DNA of 64,000 nucleotides from Oceanibaculum indicum P24 (GCF_000299935.1 NZ_AMRL01000008.1:62001-126000), one strand, 5' to 3'; shown: positions 35,352 to 44,754, numbered from the stretch's first letter. A program made the numbers and translations. Notes: generated from the sequence alone by a model not told the origin.

Positions 35352-35582
35352 ATGAACGCGCTTCTGATGCTCGGCCTCGCCGTGCTGCTGCTTGCGTCCT
35401 TCGTCTTCTTCTCGCGCTACCTGAAACAGCTCTCCCTCCGCCCCAACGGCAAGGTCCTCGGGACCGGCGGCCAGGGCACCGTGGGCGATGCCAGCTGGTT
35501 TGAGATGCTGGTGATCGGCGACCTGATCCTGCTGATCAGCGCGCTGATCTTCGGCATCAAGGGCACCATGGCCCTCTTTTAA
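35352..35582 (+). CDS. small two-helix membrane protein of unknown function
   Basis: 76-aa protein with two hydrophobic segments: LLMLGLAVLLLASFVFFSRYL (about 4-24) and WFEMLVIGDLILLISALIFG (about 49-68). A short soluble loop with glycines lies between them. No family is recognised. The start at 35352 is an ATG immediately before the first helix; no strong ribosome binding site is visible. It ends 4 nt before the convergent deacetylase gene, the compact junction style seen for other real genes here, which supports its being genuine. The 224-bp gap before it shows no clear feature. Confidence 0.55.
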   Translation: MNALLMLGLAVLLLASFVFFSRYLKQLSLRPNGKVLGTGGQGTVGDASWFEMLVIGDLILLISALIFGIKGTMALF

Positions 35583-35586
35583 GAGC

Positions 35587-36471
35587 CTAGGGCACCACGC
35601 CCTCAGGCTGCGCCAGGGCATGCGTGGCAATGGCGCCGGCATGGGTGAGCCAGATATCGTCGCGCCGTGACGCGATGTGGCTGAGAGCCCGCCGCAGATG
35701 GCGCAGCCGGTGCGGCTGGCCGACGATATAGGCATGCAAGGCGATACCGAAGACCAGTGGCTGGTTTTCGGATTGGCGGAGCATTTCCTCGAACGCATCG
35801 ACGATCATATCGGCGAAGACATCACCCTCGACCTTGCGTGCGGCAATCGCCGGTATGTCATTGATTTCCTGGGGGTAGGGCATAGCCAGAATACGCCCCT
35901 GCCTTGTCTTCATCCAGATCGGCTGGTCATCCGCGCACCAGTCCAGCACATAGCGGTAGCCGGCCTCCTGCAGCAGGTCGGGCGTCAAACGGCTCTCCGA
36001 TATCCAGGGGCCGAGCCAGCCTTGCGGCCGCTTTCCCTCATGCCGTTCGATGATCGTGGTCGCCTCCGCGATCAGCGCGCGCTCCGCCGCCTCGTCCAGC
36101 ACGCCCTGCCGCTCTGCATTGGTGCGGCCATGCCCCACCACCTCGTCGCCGCGCGCCCGGAAGGCATCCATCAGCTGCGGGCAATAGCCGTAGATCTCGC
36201 TGTTCACCAGCACGCTGACCGGCAGCTTCAGCTCGTCGAACAGCTCCAGCATGCGCCAGGCGCCGACCCGGTTGCCATAGTCGCGCCAGGCATAGTTCAG
36301 CACATCGGGTTGCGGCCCGCCGGGCGCCAGCTCCGCACCCAGCCCCTCGCCAAAGGCGAAATGCTCCAGATTCAGTGCGATATAGACGGCCAGCCGCTTC
36401 TCGCCCGGCCAGCAATAGTCCGGCCGGCCAACAATGGGCACATACTCATAGCGGCCATGGGTCGGGAGCAT
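35587..36471 (-). CDS. polysaccharide-deacetylase-fold hydrolase (PuuE allantoinase-like)
   Basis: 294-aa protein of the NodB/polysaccharide deacetylase fold without a signal peptide. Landmarks are AVYIALNLEHFAFGEG, NYAWRDYGNRVGAWRMLELF, LPVSVLVNSEIYGYCPQLMD, VVGHGRTNAERQG and GWLGPWISESRLTPDLLQEA. This arrangement resembles the PuuE-type allantoinase and related ureide hydrolases rather than cell-wall deacetylases. It is divergent, across 62 bp, from an N-carbamoyl-amino-acid hydrolase/allantoate-amidohydrolase-like gene, which supports a shared role in ureide or hydantoin degradation. The specific substrate is not proven by sequence. Confidence 0.8.
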   Translation of the reverse strand: MLPTHGRYEYVPIVGRPDYCWPGEKRLAVYIALNLEHFAFGEGLGAELAPGGPQPDVLNYAWRDYGNRVGAWRMLELFDELKLPVSVLVNSEIYGYCPQLMDAFRARGDEVVGHGRTNAERQGVLDEAAERALIAEATTIIERHEGKRPQGWLGPWISESRLTPDLLQEAGYRYVLDWCADDQPIWMKTRQGRILAMPYPQEINDIPAIAARKVEGDVFADMIVDAFEEMLRQSENQPLVFGIALHAYIVGQPHRLRHLRRALSHIASRRDDIWLTHAGAIATHALAQPEGVVP

Positions 36472-36533
36472 TCAAACCTCGCGAAGTGGATGTTAAGGTT
36501 GCGCCGAAATCCGAAGAAACAGGAGCATAGCGC

Positions 36534-37808
36534 ATGACCGATATAGCGTCCCAGTCTGCAGCACGGCCCAACCTGGTCGGCCCGCTGATCGACGAGGCGC
36601 GGCTGTGGGACCGCCACGAGACGCTGGGCGCCATCGGCGGCACGCCCAAGGGCGGCGTGAACCGGCAGGCGCTGACCGGCGAGGAGGTGGAGGCGCGCAA
36701 GCTGATCGCCGGCTGGGCGAAGGGACTAGGCTTCACCATTGCCACCGACCCGATCGGCAACATGTTCATCCGGCGCGAGGGCACTGACCCCGACGCCGCG
36801 CCCGTGGTTTCCGGCTCGCACATCGACACCCAGCCGACCGGCGGCAAATATGACGGCGCCTATGGCGTGCTGGCCGCCTTCGAGGTGCTGGAAGCGCTGG
36901 AGCGCAATGGCGTGAAGACCCGCCGGCCGCTGGAAGTTGGTATCTGGATGAATGAGGAAGGCAGCCGCTTCCAGCCGGGCTGCGTCGGTTCCGGCGTGTT
37001 CACCGGGCGCAAGAATCTGGATGAGATTCTGGCCATGACGGACCGCGCCGGCATCAGCGTGCGCGACGCGCTGCAACCCTGCCTGGCCGCCACGCCGGAC
37101 GCCACCCGACGCCCGCTGGGCACGCCGATCCACGCCTATCTGGAGGCCCATATCGAGCAGGGGCCGCGTCTGGAGGCCGAGGGGCTGCAAATCGGCGTCG
37201 TCACCTCGATCCAGGGCATGCGCCGCTTCGAGATCGATATCGAGGGCGAAGAAGCCCATGCCGGCACCACGCCACGCGCCAACCGCAAGGATGCGCTGTC
37301 GGCCGCCGTGCGCGTGATCGCGGCGCTGGAGGAGCTGATGCACGATCCTGACGATGTGGTGCGCTTCACCGTCGGCCGCATGGAGGTCTCGCCCGGCTCC
37401 CCCAACGTCGTGCCCGGCCATGTGCATTTCACCATCGATTTCCGCCACCCGGACATGGAGGTGCTGAAGCAGCGCGGCGATGCGGTGGAGCGGATCGCCA
37501 AGGAAAAGGCCGCCCCCTGCCCGGTCACGGTGAAGGGTTTCGGCACCAACCCGCCGGTGCATTTCCCGAAGCAGGTTGTGGATACGGTGCGCCGCGCCGC
37601 CGAACGGCTGGAGCTGCCCTCGATGGACATGCCCTCAGGTGCTGGCCACGATGCCGGCCTGATCAGCGCGGTGGCGCCGGTCGGCATGGTGTTCGTGCCG
37701 TGCGAGAAGGGCATCAGCCATAACGAGCTGGAGCGCGCCAGCGCCAGCGACCTCGCCGCCGGCGCGCGCGTACTCGCCGAGGCGATGGTCGAACTGGCGA
37801 ACAGCTAG
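36534..37808 (+). CDS. M20-family hydantoinase/carbamoylase-type amidohydrolase
   Basis: 424-aa zinc hydrolase of the N-carbamoyl-L-amino acid hydrolase/allantoate amidohydrolase group. Metal ligands are His96 in VSGSHIDTQPTGG, Asp107 in KYDGAYGVL, and the glutamate pair in WMNEEGSRFQPG, with a histidine in EAHIEQGPRLEAEG. The lid domain supplies the substrate arginine or histidine region RNADDAL-like PRANRKDALSAAV. AGGAG precedes the ATG at 36534. The reaction releases ammonia and CO2 from carbamoylated amino acids or ureides. Its stop is 2 nt from the stop of the convergent NTF2-fold gene. Confidence 0.88.
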   Translation: MTDIASQSAARPNLVGPLIDEARLWDRHETLGAIGGTPKGGVNRQALTGEEVEARKLIAGWAKGLGFTIATDPIGNMFIRREGTDPDAAPVVSGSHIDTQPTGGKYDGAYGVLAAFEVLEALERNGVKTRRPLEVGIWMNEEGSRFQPGCVGSGVFTGRKNLDEILAMTDRAGISVRDALQPCLAATPDATRRPLGTPIHAYLEAHIEQGPRLEAEGLQIGVVTSIQGMRRFEIDIEGEEAHAGTTPRANRKDALSAAVRVIAALEELMHDPDDVVRFTVGRMEVSPGSPNVVPGHVHFTIDFRHPDMEVLKQRGDAVERIAKEKAAPCPVTVKGFGTNPPVHFPKQVVDTVRRAAERLELPSMDMPSGAGHDAGLISAVAPVGMVFVPCEKGISHNELERASASDLAAGARVLAEAMVELANS

Positions 37809-37810
37809 CC

Positions 37811-38230
37811 CTACTGCACCGACCGGGGCCTTGTGGGGTCGTCCTCGTCTTCGTCTTCGGGCGGCTGATCGCGGGTCGGGCCGGCCTGATGGTGGACGAG
37901 GCGCCACTCGCCTTCTTCCCGGACGAACAGGTTGGTGGCAATCAGGAAGCCCTCGGGAAACGCCTCGAAGCAGGTGACATAGCCGGCCTCGCCCAGTACG
38001 AAGGCGCGGGCGTCGCGCGGGGTGACGGACGGCGCGTTGCCGGTATTGCCCAGAATGCCGCGCCAGCTTTCCATCACCGCCTCGCGTCCTTCCAGCACGC
38101 CCCAGCCGGGATGGATGCAGGCAACCGGCGCCCGGCGTGCCCACAATGCCTCCATCGCCGGATAATCCCGCCCGGCGAAGGCCGCGTAGAACGCCTCGTT
38201 GGCGAACAGCAGCGCCATCCGTTCATGCAT
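37811..38230 (-). CDS. NTF2/SnoaL-like fold protein
   Basis: 139-aa protein with the cone-shaped NTF2-like fold: NEAFYAAFAGRDYPAMEALW, HPGWGVLEGREAVMESWRGI and GEWRLVHHQAGPT are typical of the SnoaL_3/DUF4440-related group. The acidic C-terminal tail (PPEDEDEDDPTRPRS) looks disordered. Such proteins are small-molecule isomerases, dehydratases or binding proteins. It is transcribed away from the sox-side genes and converges on the M20 hydrolase. No specific role can be given. Confidence 0.78.
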   Translation of the reverse strand: MHERMALLFANEAFYAAFAGRDYPAMEALWARRAPVACIHPGWGVLEGREAVMESWRGILGNTGNAPSVTPRDARAFVLGEAGYVTCFEAFPEGFLIATNLFVREEGEWRLVHHQAGPTRDQPPEDEDEDDPTRPRSVQ

Positions 38231-38309
38231 GATTGCCCCCTTGCCCCGACCTGCAGCCCTTATCCTTGCACCATTGCCTTATAGCCATAGATGGTGTTTG
38301 TGCAGGGCC

Positions 38310-38681
38310 ATGGAAGATGAATATCTGCAGGAACGGCTGCGCGCCGTACTGAAAGGCTGCGCCCGGAATGGCGAGACCATCGCCTATCTGGAGCTTGCCC
38401 ATGCTGCCGGCATGCAGCCGCCGCATCTGGTGCACCGCGTGACCGAGGCGCTGGAGCAGATGGTCCGCGCCGACCATGCCGCCGGCCTGCCGCTGCTGGC
38501 AGCACTGGCGACGCGCAAGGACGGGCTGATCCCCGGCCGCGGCTTCTTCTGGCTGCTGACCGAGCTTGGCCGCTATGACGGCCCGCCTGAGGGCGATGAG
38601 GCCATCGCCCATTACCGGATTCTGCTGGAACAGGCCATCGCCTACTGGTCCGCAGATAGTGCAGGCGGCCATGCGGGTTGA
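38310..38681 (+). CDS. unknown 123-aa protein at the head of the sox operon
   Basis: 123-aa, mostly helical cytoplasmic protein that I do not recognise. Visible segments are LQERLRAVLKGCARNGETIA, VHRVTEALEQMVRADHAAGL and RGFFWLLTELGRYDG. No signal peptide, transmembrane segment or metal motif is seen. AGGG precedes the ATG at 38310. It ends 58 nt before soxB on the same strand, in the position where sarcosine-oxidase operons often carry glyA, so it is probably co-transcribed with soxBDAG. The middle segment looks like a small DNA- or ligand-binding helical bundle, but that is only an impression. Confidence 0.65.
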   Translation: MEDEYLQERLRAVLKGCARNGETIAYLELAHAAGMQPPHLVHRVTEALEQMVRADHAAGLPLLAALATRKDGLIPGRGFFWLLTELGRYDGPPEGDEAIAHYRILLEQAIAYWSADSAGGHAG

Positions 38682-38739
38682 GCCGTTTCCGCGATGCGAG
38701 CAACCCGTTATGCTGCCCGCGAGCTTTTAGGAGAACATC

Positions 38740-39990
38740 GTGCGCCGCTATTCGATCTGGGCCCTGGCCCGCAACGCGCTTGGTTATCATGAGGGGTGGG
38801 AGCGCGCCTGGCGCAGTCCCGACCCGAAGCCGGAATACGACGTCCTCATCATCGGCGGCGGCGGGCATGGGCTGGCGACCGCCTATTATCTGGCCAAGGA
38901 ACACGGCATCACCAATGTCGCCGTGCTGGAAAAGGGCTGGATCGGCGGCGGCAATACCGGACGCAACACCACCATCGTGCGTTCCAACTATCTGTGGGAC
39001 GAGAGTGCCGCCCTCTACGAGCATTCGCTGAAGCTGTGGGAAGGGCTGAGCCAGGACATCAATTACAACGTCATGTTCAGCCAGCGCGGCGTCATGAACC
39101 TGGCGCACAACCTGCACGATCTGCGCGAGCTGAAGCGCCGGGCGCATGCCAACCGGCTGAATGGTATCGACTGCGACTTCCTGAGCCGCGAGCAGGTCGG
39201 CGAATTCTGCCCGCTCATCAATCTATCGCCCGATATCCGCCATCCGGTGCTGGGTGCCACCGTGCAGCGGCGCGGCGGCGTCGCCCGTCACGATGCGGTG
39301 GCCTGGGGCTATGCCCGCGCCGCCGATGCGCGCGGCGTCGATATCCTGCAGAATTGCGAAGTCACCGCCATCCTGCGCGAGGGCGGCAAGGTCACCGGTG
39401 TGGAGACCAGCCGGGGCACCATCCGCGCGAAGAAGGTGGGCATCGTCACCGCCGGCCATTCCGGCGTGCTGGCCGGCATGGCGGGCTTCCGCCTGCCGGT
39501 GGAGAGCCACCCGCTGCAGGCGCTGGTGTCGGAGCCGGTGAAGCCGATCCTGGACACGGTGGTCATGTCGAACACGGTGCATGCCTATGTCAGCCAGTCG
39601 GACAAGGGCGAGCTGGTGATCGGCGCCGGCATCGACACCTACACCTCCTATTCGCAGCGCGGCGGCTTCAACGTGGTCGAGGACACGCTGCACGCCATCG
39701 TCGAGATGTTCCCGATGTTCAGCCGGATGCGGATGCTGCGGCAATGGGGCGGCATCGTCGATACCTGCCCGGATGCCAGCCCGATCCTGTCGAAGACTCC
39801 GGTCGAGGGGCTGTTCATCAATTGCGGCTGGGGCACCGGCGGCTTCAAGGCCACGCCCGGCTCCGGCCATGTCTTCGCCCACACCATCGCGCGCGGCGAG
39901 CCGCATCCGCTGGCCGCTCCCTTCAGCCTAGAGCGCTTCACCACTGGCAAGCTGGTGGACGAGCATGGCGCCGCCGCTGTTGCGCACTGA
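38740..39990 (+). CDS. soxB: heterotetrameric sarcosine oxidase, beta subunit
   Basis: 416-aa flavoprotein subunit that oxidises sarcosine to glycine and a methylene group transferred to tetrahydrofolate. The FAD dinucleotide motif is [19 protein letters not shown] (about residues 34-52). His184 in [15 protein letters not shown] corresponds to the histidine that carries covalent FMN at the beta subunit in studied enzymes. The C-terminal [14 protein letters not shown] and [16 protein letters not shown] are typical. GTG start at 38740 with TAGGAG 7 nt upstream. First of the four structural genes; 11 nt to soxD. Confidence 0.95.
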   Translation: MRRYSIWALARNALGYHEGWERAWRSPDPKPEYDVLIIGGGGHGLATAYYLAKEHGITNVAVLEKGWIGGGNTGRNTTIVRSNYLWDESAALYEHSLKLWEGLSQDINYNVMFSQRGVMNLAHNLHDLRELKRRAHANRLNGIDCDFLSREQVGEFCPLINLSPDIRHPVLGATVQRRGGVARHDAVAWGYARAADARGVDILQNCEVTAILREGGKVTGVETSRGTIRAKKVGIVTAGHSGVLAGMAGFRLPVESHPLQALVSEPVKPILDTVVMSNTVHAYVSQSDKGELVIGAGIDTYTSYSQRGGFNVVEDTLHAIVEMFPMFSRMRMLRQWGGIVDTCPDASPILSKTPVEGLFINCGWGTGGFKATPGSGHVFAHTIARGEPHPLAAPFSLERFTTGKLVDEHGAAAVAH

Positions 39991-40001
39991 GGAATAGAAA
40001 T

Positions 40002-40283
40002 ATGCTGACCATCCCCTGCCCCTGGTGCGGCGACCGCGACGTCCATGAATTCCGCTATGGCGGCGAAGCGCACCTGAAGCGCGAAAGCCGGGCGGATACT
40101 CTTTCCGACGCCGAATGGGCCGACTTCCTGTTCCTGCGCACGAACCCGAAGGGCGACCATGCCGAACGCTGGTATCACGCGCATGGCTGCCGACGCTGGT
40201 TCAACGCCATCCGCAACACCCATACGGATACGGTGCTGGCGGTCTATAAGCCGGGCGAGAAAAAGCCGGAGGTGCGCAAGTGA
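40002..40283 (+). CDS. soxD: heterotetrameric sarcosine oxidase, delta subunit
   Basis: 93-aa zinc-binding subunit. The four ligands of the SoxD zinc site are present: Cys6 and Cys9 in IPCPWCGDRDVHEF, and His59 and Cys63 in WYHAHGCRRWFNAIRN. Length and the terminal YKPGEKKP are typical. GAGGAA precedes the ATG at 40002. Its stop overlaps the GTG start of soxA (GTGA), giving coupled translation of the complex in fixed ratio. Confidence 0.95.
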   Translation: MLTIPCPWCGDRDVHEFRYGGEAHLKRESRADTLSDAEWADFLFLRTNPKGDHAERWYHAHGCRRWFNAIRNTHTDTVLAVYKPGEKKPEVRK

Positions 40284-43200
40284 GCCAGTCGCACCGCCTT
40301 CCCGATGGCGGCCGGATCGACCGGTCGCGCACGCTTTCCTTCCTGTTCGACGGCAACCGCTATGAGGGCCATCCCGGCGATACGCTGGCCTCGGCACTGA
40401 TCGCCAATGGCGTGCATCTGGTCGGGCGCAGCTTCAAGTACCACCGGCCGCGCGGAATCTTCTCCGCCGGGTCGGAGGAGCCGAACGCGCTGATCCAGCT
40501 TGGCCTCGGCAACCATACCGAGCCGAACCTGCGCGCGCCGCAGATCGAGCTGTATGACGGGCTGGTGGCAGCCAGTCAGAACCGCTTCCCCTCGCTCACC
40601 TTCGATCTGGGGGAGGTCAACGATATCGCTTCGCCGCTGATCCCGTCGGGCTTCTACTACAAGACCTTCATGTGGCCGAAGCGCGGCTGGATGACCTATG
40701 AACGCGCGATCCGCCGCATGGCCGGGCTTGGCCGCGCGCCGGACGGGCCGGACCCGGATACCTATGAGCACCGCCACGCCCATTGCGACGTGCTGGTCGC
40801 CGGCGGCGGCGTTGCAGGCCTTGCGGCGGCGCTGGCGGCGGGCCGCGCCGGAGCGCGGGTCATCCTGGCCGACGAACAGGCGGAGATGGGCGGCTGGCTG
40901 CTCACCGAAGGCAGGGACGGCATCCGCATCAGTGGCCGCCCGGCCACCGACTGGGTGGAAAAGACCGTGGCCGAGCTGGCCGCTATGGAGAATGTCACCC
41001 TGCTGCGCCGGACCACAGCCTTCGGCTATTACGACCATAACTGGCTGGGGCTGGCGGAGCGCGTGACCGACCATCTGGGTCCGTTTTCGCCCGCGCATCT
41101 GCCGCGCCAGCGGCTGTGGAAGGTCCGCGCGAAGCAGGTGGTGCTGGCGGCCGGCGCCATCGAGCGGCCGCTGGTGTTCGCCGGCAATGACCGGCCCGGC
41201 ATCCTGCTGGCCGGTGCGGTCCGCAGCTATATTGCGCGCTATGGTACGCGGCCCGGCAATGCGCTGGTCGTCGTCACCAGCAACGACAGCGGCTACCTGA
41301 CCGCGCTGGAAGCGCACAGGGCCGGCATTGGTGTCGCCGCCATCGTCGATACACGGGCAGAGGCCACCGGTCCCCTGCCCGCCCCCTTGGCCCAGGCGGC
41401 GCGCACGGCGGGCCTGCGGCTCTATCAGGGCCATGGCGTGATCGGCACCACCGGCCGGCTGCGCGTCGATGGCGTCAGGCTGGCGAAGCTGTCCCCGGAC
41501 GGCAGCCGCATTGAGGGCAAGGGCTTCGGCATTCCCTGCGACCTCGTCGCCATGTCGGGCGGCTGGAACCCCAATGTCAGCCTGTTCTCGCAGTCGCGCG
41601 GCAAGCTCTCCTTCCGCGAGGCGGACGGCGTGTTCATCCCTGGCGAGGCGACCCAGCCCCTGCGCAGCGCCGGCATGGGCAATGGTGCGCTGACGACGGC
41701 TGAGTGCCTGGCGGAAGGCTTCGCCGCCGGGGCGGCAGCGGCAAGCGATGCCGGCTTCACCGCCGGCAAGACGCCCAGCCTGAAGATCGAGGAGCCGGAA
41801 GTCCCGGCAGCCGCCCCGGTCTGGCTGCTGCCACCGGAGAAGCCGCTGGCGCGGGCCAAATGCTTTGTCGATTTCCAGAATGACGTCACCGCCGCCGACC
41901 TGAAGCTGGCGGCGCGCGAGGGTTTCCGGTCGGTCGAACATGTGAAGCGCTACACCACCACCGGCATGGGTACCGATCAGGGCCGCACCAGCAATGTGAA
42001 TGCGCTGGCGATCCTGTCGGCAACGCTGGGGCAGGATATCCCGGCGGTCGGCACCACCACCTTCCGCCCGCCCTATACGCCGGTCGCCTTCGGCGCCATC
42101 GCCGGGCGCAATATCGGCAAGCTGTTCGACCCGGTGCGGCGCACGCCGATCCATGGCTGGCACGAAGCGCAGGGTGCGAAGTTCGAGAATGTCGGCCAGT
42201 GGGTGCGCGCCTGGTATTACCCGAAGGTGGGTGAGGACATGCACGCCGCCGTGAACCGCGAGGTGAAGGCGGCGCGTACCGGCGTGGGCATCCTGGATGC
42301 CTCCACCCTCGGCAAGATCGAGGTGAAGGGGCCGGATGCGGCGGAGTTCCTGAACCGCATCTACACCAATGCCTGGCTGAAGCTGGGCATCGGCAAGGCG
42401 CGATACGGCCTGATGCTGCGCGAGGACGGCATGGTGTTCGACGACGGCGTGACCGTGCGGCTGGCGGAGGACCGGTTCCTGATGTCCACCACCACCGGCA
42501 ACGCCGCACAGGTGCTGGTGCATCTGGAGGATTACCTGCAGACCGAATGGCCCGATCTGAAGGTCTATCTCACCTCGGTCACGGAGCAGTACGCCACCAT
42601 CACCATCAACGGGCCGAAGAGCCGCGAGCTGCTGGCGGGTCTGACCGGCGACATCGACACCGGCAACGAGACCTTTCCGCATATGAGCCTGCGTGAGGGC
42701 ACTGTCGCCGGCATTCCGGCGCGGGTCATCCGCATCAGCTTCACCGGCGAGCTGTCCTACGAGATCAATGTCCGCGCCAGCCGGGGCCGGGAGCTGTGGG
42801 AAGCGCTGATTCAGGCCGGCGAGCCCTTCGGCATCACCCCCTACGGTACCGAGGCGATGCATGTGCTGCGCGCCGAAAAGGGCTTCATCATCGTCGGCCA
42901 GGAAACCGATGGCTCGATGACGCCGGATGATCTCGGCATGGGCTGGATCGTCTCGGCGAAGAAGCCGGACTTCGTCGGCAAGCGCTCGCTCGCCCGCTCC
43001 GACACGGTGCGCGAGGGCCGCAAGCAGCTGGTCGGGCTGCTGACCGAGGACCCGAAAGAGGTACTGGAGGAAGGCGCGCATGTCGTGGAGACGGTGCTGG
43101 ACAAGCCGCCCATGCCGATGCTGGGGCATGTGACCTCCAGCTATTACAGCCCGAATGTCGGGCGCTCCATCGCGCTGGCGGTGCTGAAGGGCGGCCGCTC

Positions 43201-43306
43201 GCTGGCCGGCAAGACCCTGTCCGTGCCGATGCCGGACCGGGTCATCAAGGTGACGGTGACCGAGCCGGTCTTCTTCGATCCCAAGGGGGAACGCGCCAAT
43301 GGCTGA
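40280..43306 (+). CDS. soxA: heterotetrameric sarcosine oxidase, alpha subunit
   Basis: 1008-aa subunit, full length for the family. The N-terminal part has the plant-ferredoxin-like region FLFDGNRYEGHPGDTLASAL and KYHRPRG. The NAD-binding fold follows with VLVAGGGVAGLAAALAAGRA (about residues 173-192) and later VVLAAGAIERPLVFAGNDRP. The C-terminal third (about 600-1000) is the GcvT-like tetrahydrofolate domain (DASTLGKIEVKGPDAAEFLN; GTEAMHVLRAEKGFIIVGQE). The methylene group travels through the complex to this site. GTG start overlaps soxD by 4 nt, and the end overlaps soxG by 8 nt. Confidence 0.96.
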   Translation: MSQSHRLPDGGRIDRSRTLSFLFDGNRYEGHPGDTLASALIANGVHLVGRSFKYHRPRGIFSAGSEEPNALIQLGLGNHTEPNLRAPQIELYDGLVAASQNRFPSLTFDLGEVNDIASPLIPSGFYYKTFMWPKRGWMTYERAIRRMAGLGRAPDGPDPDTYEHRHAHCDVLVAGGGVAGLAAALAAGRAGARVILADEQAEMGGWLLTEGRDGIRISGRPATDWVEKTVAELAAMENVTLLRRTTAFGYYDHNWLGLAERVTDHLGPFSPAHLPRQRLWKVRAKQVVLAAGAIERPLVFAGNDRPGILLAGAVRSYIARYGTRPGNALVVVTSNDSGYLTALEAHRAGIGVAAIVDTRAEATGPLPAPLAQAARTAGLRLYQGHGVIGTTGRLRVDGVRLAKLSPDGSRIEGKGFGIPCDLVAMSGGWNPNVSLFSQSRGKLSFREADGVFIPGEATQPLRSAGMGNGALTTAECLAEGFAAGAAAASDAGFTAGKTPSLKIEEPEVPAAAPVWLLPPEKPLARAKCFVDFQNDVTAADLKLAAREGFRSVEHVKRYTTTGMGTDQGRTSNVNALAILSATLGQDIPAVGTTTFRPPYTPVAFGAIAGRNIGKLFDPVRRTPIHGWHEAQGAKFENVGQWVRAWYYPKVGEDMHAAVNREVKAARTGVGILDASTLGKIEVKGPDAAEFLNRIYTNAWLKLGIGKARYGLMLREDGMVFDDGVTVRLAEDRFLMSTTTGNAAQVLVHLEDYLQTEWPDLKVYLTSVTEQYATITINGPKSRELLAGLTGDIDTGNETFPHMSLREGTVAGIPARVIRISFTGELSYEINVRASRGRELWEALIQAGEPFGITPYGTEAMHVLRAEKGFIIVGQETDGSMTPDDLGMGWIVSAKKPDFVGKRSLARSDTVREGRKQLVGLLTEDPKEVLEEGAHVVETVLDKPPMPMLGHVTSSYYSPNVGRSIALAVLKGGRSLAGKTLSVPMPDRVIKVTVTEPVFFDPKGERANG

Positions 43307-43832
43307 CACGATGACGGACACGCCGGTGCGCATCGCGCCGCTGCCAGCCGGGGGCAAGCTGATCCTGCGCGCCGACGCGGCGGACAAGAAGATCGCCGCT
43401 GCCGCGAAGAAGGCACTGGGCGTCGCCCTGCCGACCGAACCGCTGACCAGCACCGCCAGCGACAAGGCGACGGTGTGCTGGCTTGGCCCGGACGAGTGGC
43501 TGCTGCTCTGCACGGAAGAGGAGCGTGCAGCCCTGCAGGCCGCGCTGGAAACCGGGCTGGCCGGGCAGCATGCCGCCATCGTCGATGTCTCGGACGTCTA
43601 TCTCGGATTCGATGTCGCCGGCGAGAAGGCGGCCGAGCTGCTGGCCAAGGGATGCAGCCTCGACCTGCATCCGACGGCCTTCGCGCAAGGCCACGTCGCG
43701 CGCACCACGCTGGCGAAGGCCGATATCACGCTGCTGCGCAGCGCAGAGGGTTTCCGGCTCTATGTTCTGCGCTCCTTCGCCGACTATGCCGGCCTGTGGC
43801 TGGAAGATGCGGCGCGGGAATATGGCGGCTAA
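43299..43832 (+). CDS. soxG: heterotetrameric sarcosine oxidase, gamma subunit
   Basis: 177-aa subunit with GcvT-related fold that packs against the alpha subunit. Typical are ATVCWLGPDEWLLLC, AAIVDVSDVYLGFDVAGEKA, LLAKGCSLDLHPTAF and GFRLYVLRSFADYAGLWLED. It starts inside the end of soxA (8-nt overlap). Its TAA (43830-43832) overlaps the stop of the convergent FkbM gene. No formyltetrahydrofolate deformylase (purU) follows, unlike many sox operons. Confidence 0.94.
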   Translation: MADTMTDTPVRIAPLPAGGKLILRADAADKKIAAAAKKALGVALPTEPLTSTASDKATVCWLGPDEWLLLCTEEERAALQAALETGLAGQHAAIVDVSDVYLGFDVAGEKAAELLAKGCSLDLHPTAFAQGHVARTTLAKADITLLRSAEGFRLYVLRSFADYAGLWLEDAAREYGG

Positions 43833-44734
43833 AGCGGCATATCCGAGGGGCTGAAGGGCGGCATGTCAGCGAGTGCGGCGGCATGGCGCGCGGCCTGATC
43901 TTCGGTCAGGTACAGCACGTTGGTCTCGGTTGAAGCACCGAAGATATTGTACCTGTCGCCGCGGAAATTATCCGGGTTGTAGGCCATCGCTTTAGCCGTC
44001 CAGCCGCGATAGCCCAGCGGGTGCAGCACGGCCTCCACCGCCTCGGCCCTGCCCCTGGTTGTCGCCTCCACGAACAGGGCGGGATGCAGCCGTTCCAGCG
44101 TGCCGGCCATGCCGCGCAGCACCTCCGCCTCCATGCCCTCCGCATCGATCTTCACCAGGTCGAGCCGGTCAAGCGCCAGATCGTCGGCGCAGATCATCGG
44201 GATCGCCTCGAAGCTGCGGGTGGTGGATTGGACATCGCGGAAATGCACCGCCCCAAAATTGCCTGCCGCCGCATAATCGACGAGCGGCGGCAGGACGTGG
44301 TCTGTGCGGTCGCCGGCCAGCGCATTCAGGATCAACACCTGCGTGTGGCCGTTGGCCGCCACGCTGCCGGACAGGCAGGCATGGATGTAGCGCTGCGGCT
44401 CCACCGCAATCACCCGCCCCTCGCGCCCGACCATCTTCGCAAAGGCAAGCGTGTGCGCGCCCAGATTGGCGCCAACCTCCAGAATCGTGCCGCCCGGCCC
44501 GACGAAATTTCCCATCAGGGCGATTTCCGATTCCGCCCATTCGCCATAGCGCCGCAGCGATTCGCCGATGGTGGTGTCACTGCGTGGAATCAGCATCCAG
44601 CCATGCCGCGTCTCGATCACATCGACGGCCCCGGTATGCAGCGTCGTCGGCGGAAGGAGCGCCGGCGGTGGCGGAAAGAGCGTACGTTTGACCTTGCCCG
44701 CCAGGCGACGGGCCTGCCGGGCTAGGACGATCAT
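43829..44734 (-). CDS. FkbM-family methyltransferase
   Basis: 301-aa SAM-dependent methyltransferase of the FkbM type. Motif I is GGTILEVGANLGAHTLAFAK; the acidic loop is RVIAVEPQRYIHACL; the FkbM-specific LDLVKIDAEGMEAEVLRGM is intact. FkbM proteins O-methylate sugars, polyketides or exopolysaccharide components. No signal peptide is present. It is on the strand opposite sox and 20 nt downstream of the ABC importer ATPase gene, so it may be read through from that operon. The substrate is unknown. Confidence 0.85.
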   Translation of the reverse strand: MIVLARQARRLAGKVKRTLFPPPPALLPPTTLHTGAVDVIETRHGWMLIPRSDTTIGESLRRYGEWAESEIALMGNFVGPGGTILEVGANLGAHTLAFAKMVGREGRVIAVEPQRYIHACLSGSVAANGHTQVLILNALAGDRTDHVLPPLVDYAAAGNFGAVHFRDVQSTTRSFEAIPMICADDLALDRLDLVKIDAEGMEAEVLRGMAGTLERLHPALFVEATTRGRAEAVEAVLHPLGYRGWTAKAMAYNPDNFRGDRYNIFGASTETNVLYLTEDQAARHAAALADMPPFSPSDMPL

Positions 44735-44754
44735 GGGAGAGTCCGTTCGCTGGG

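Noticed and set aside
40244-43579. 1111-codon open frame on the minus strand opposite soxA
   Set aside because: It lies antisense over a full-length, motif-complete soxA; its translation is low-complexity Arg/Gly/His/Asp-rich without any family motif. High GC content makes stop codons rare in this frame.
42000-43579. GC-rich hairpins inside coding genes
   Set aside because: Many short perfect stems occur by chance at this GC content; none is followed by a T tract or placed at a gene end, so they were not listed.
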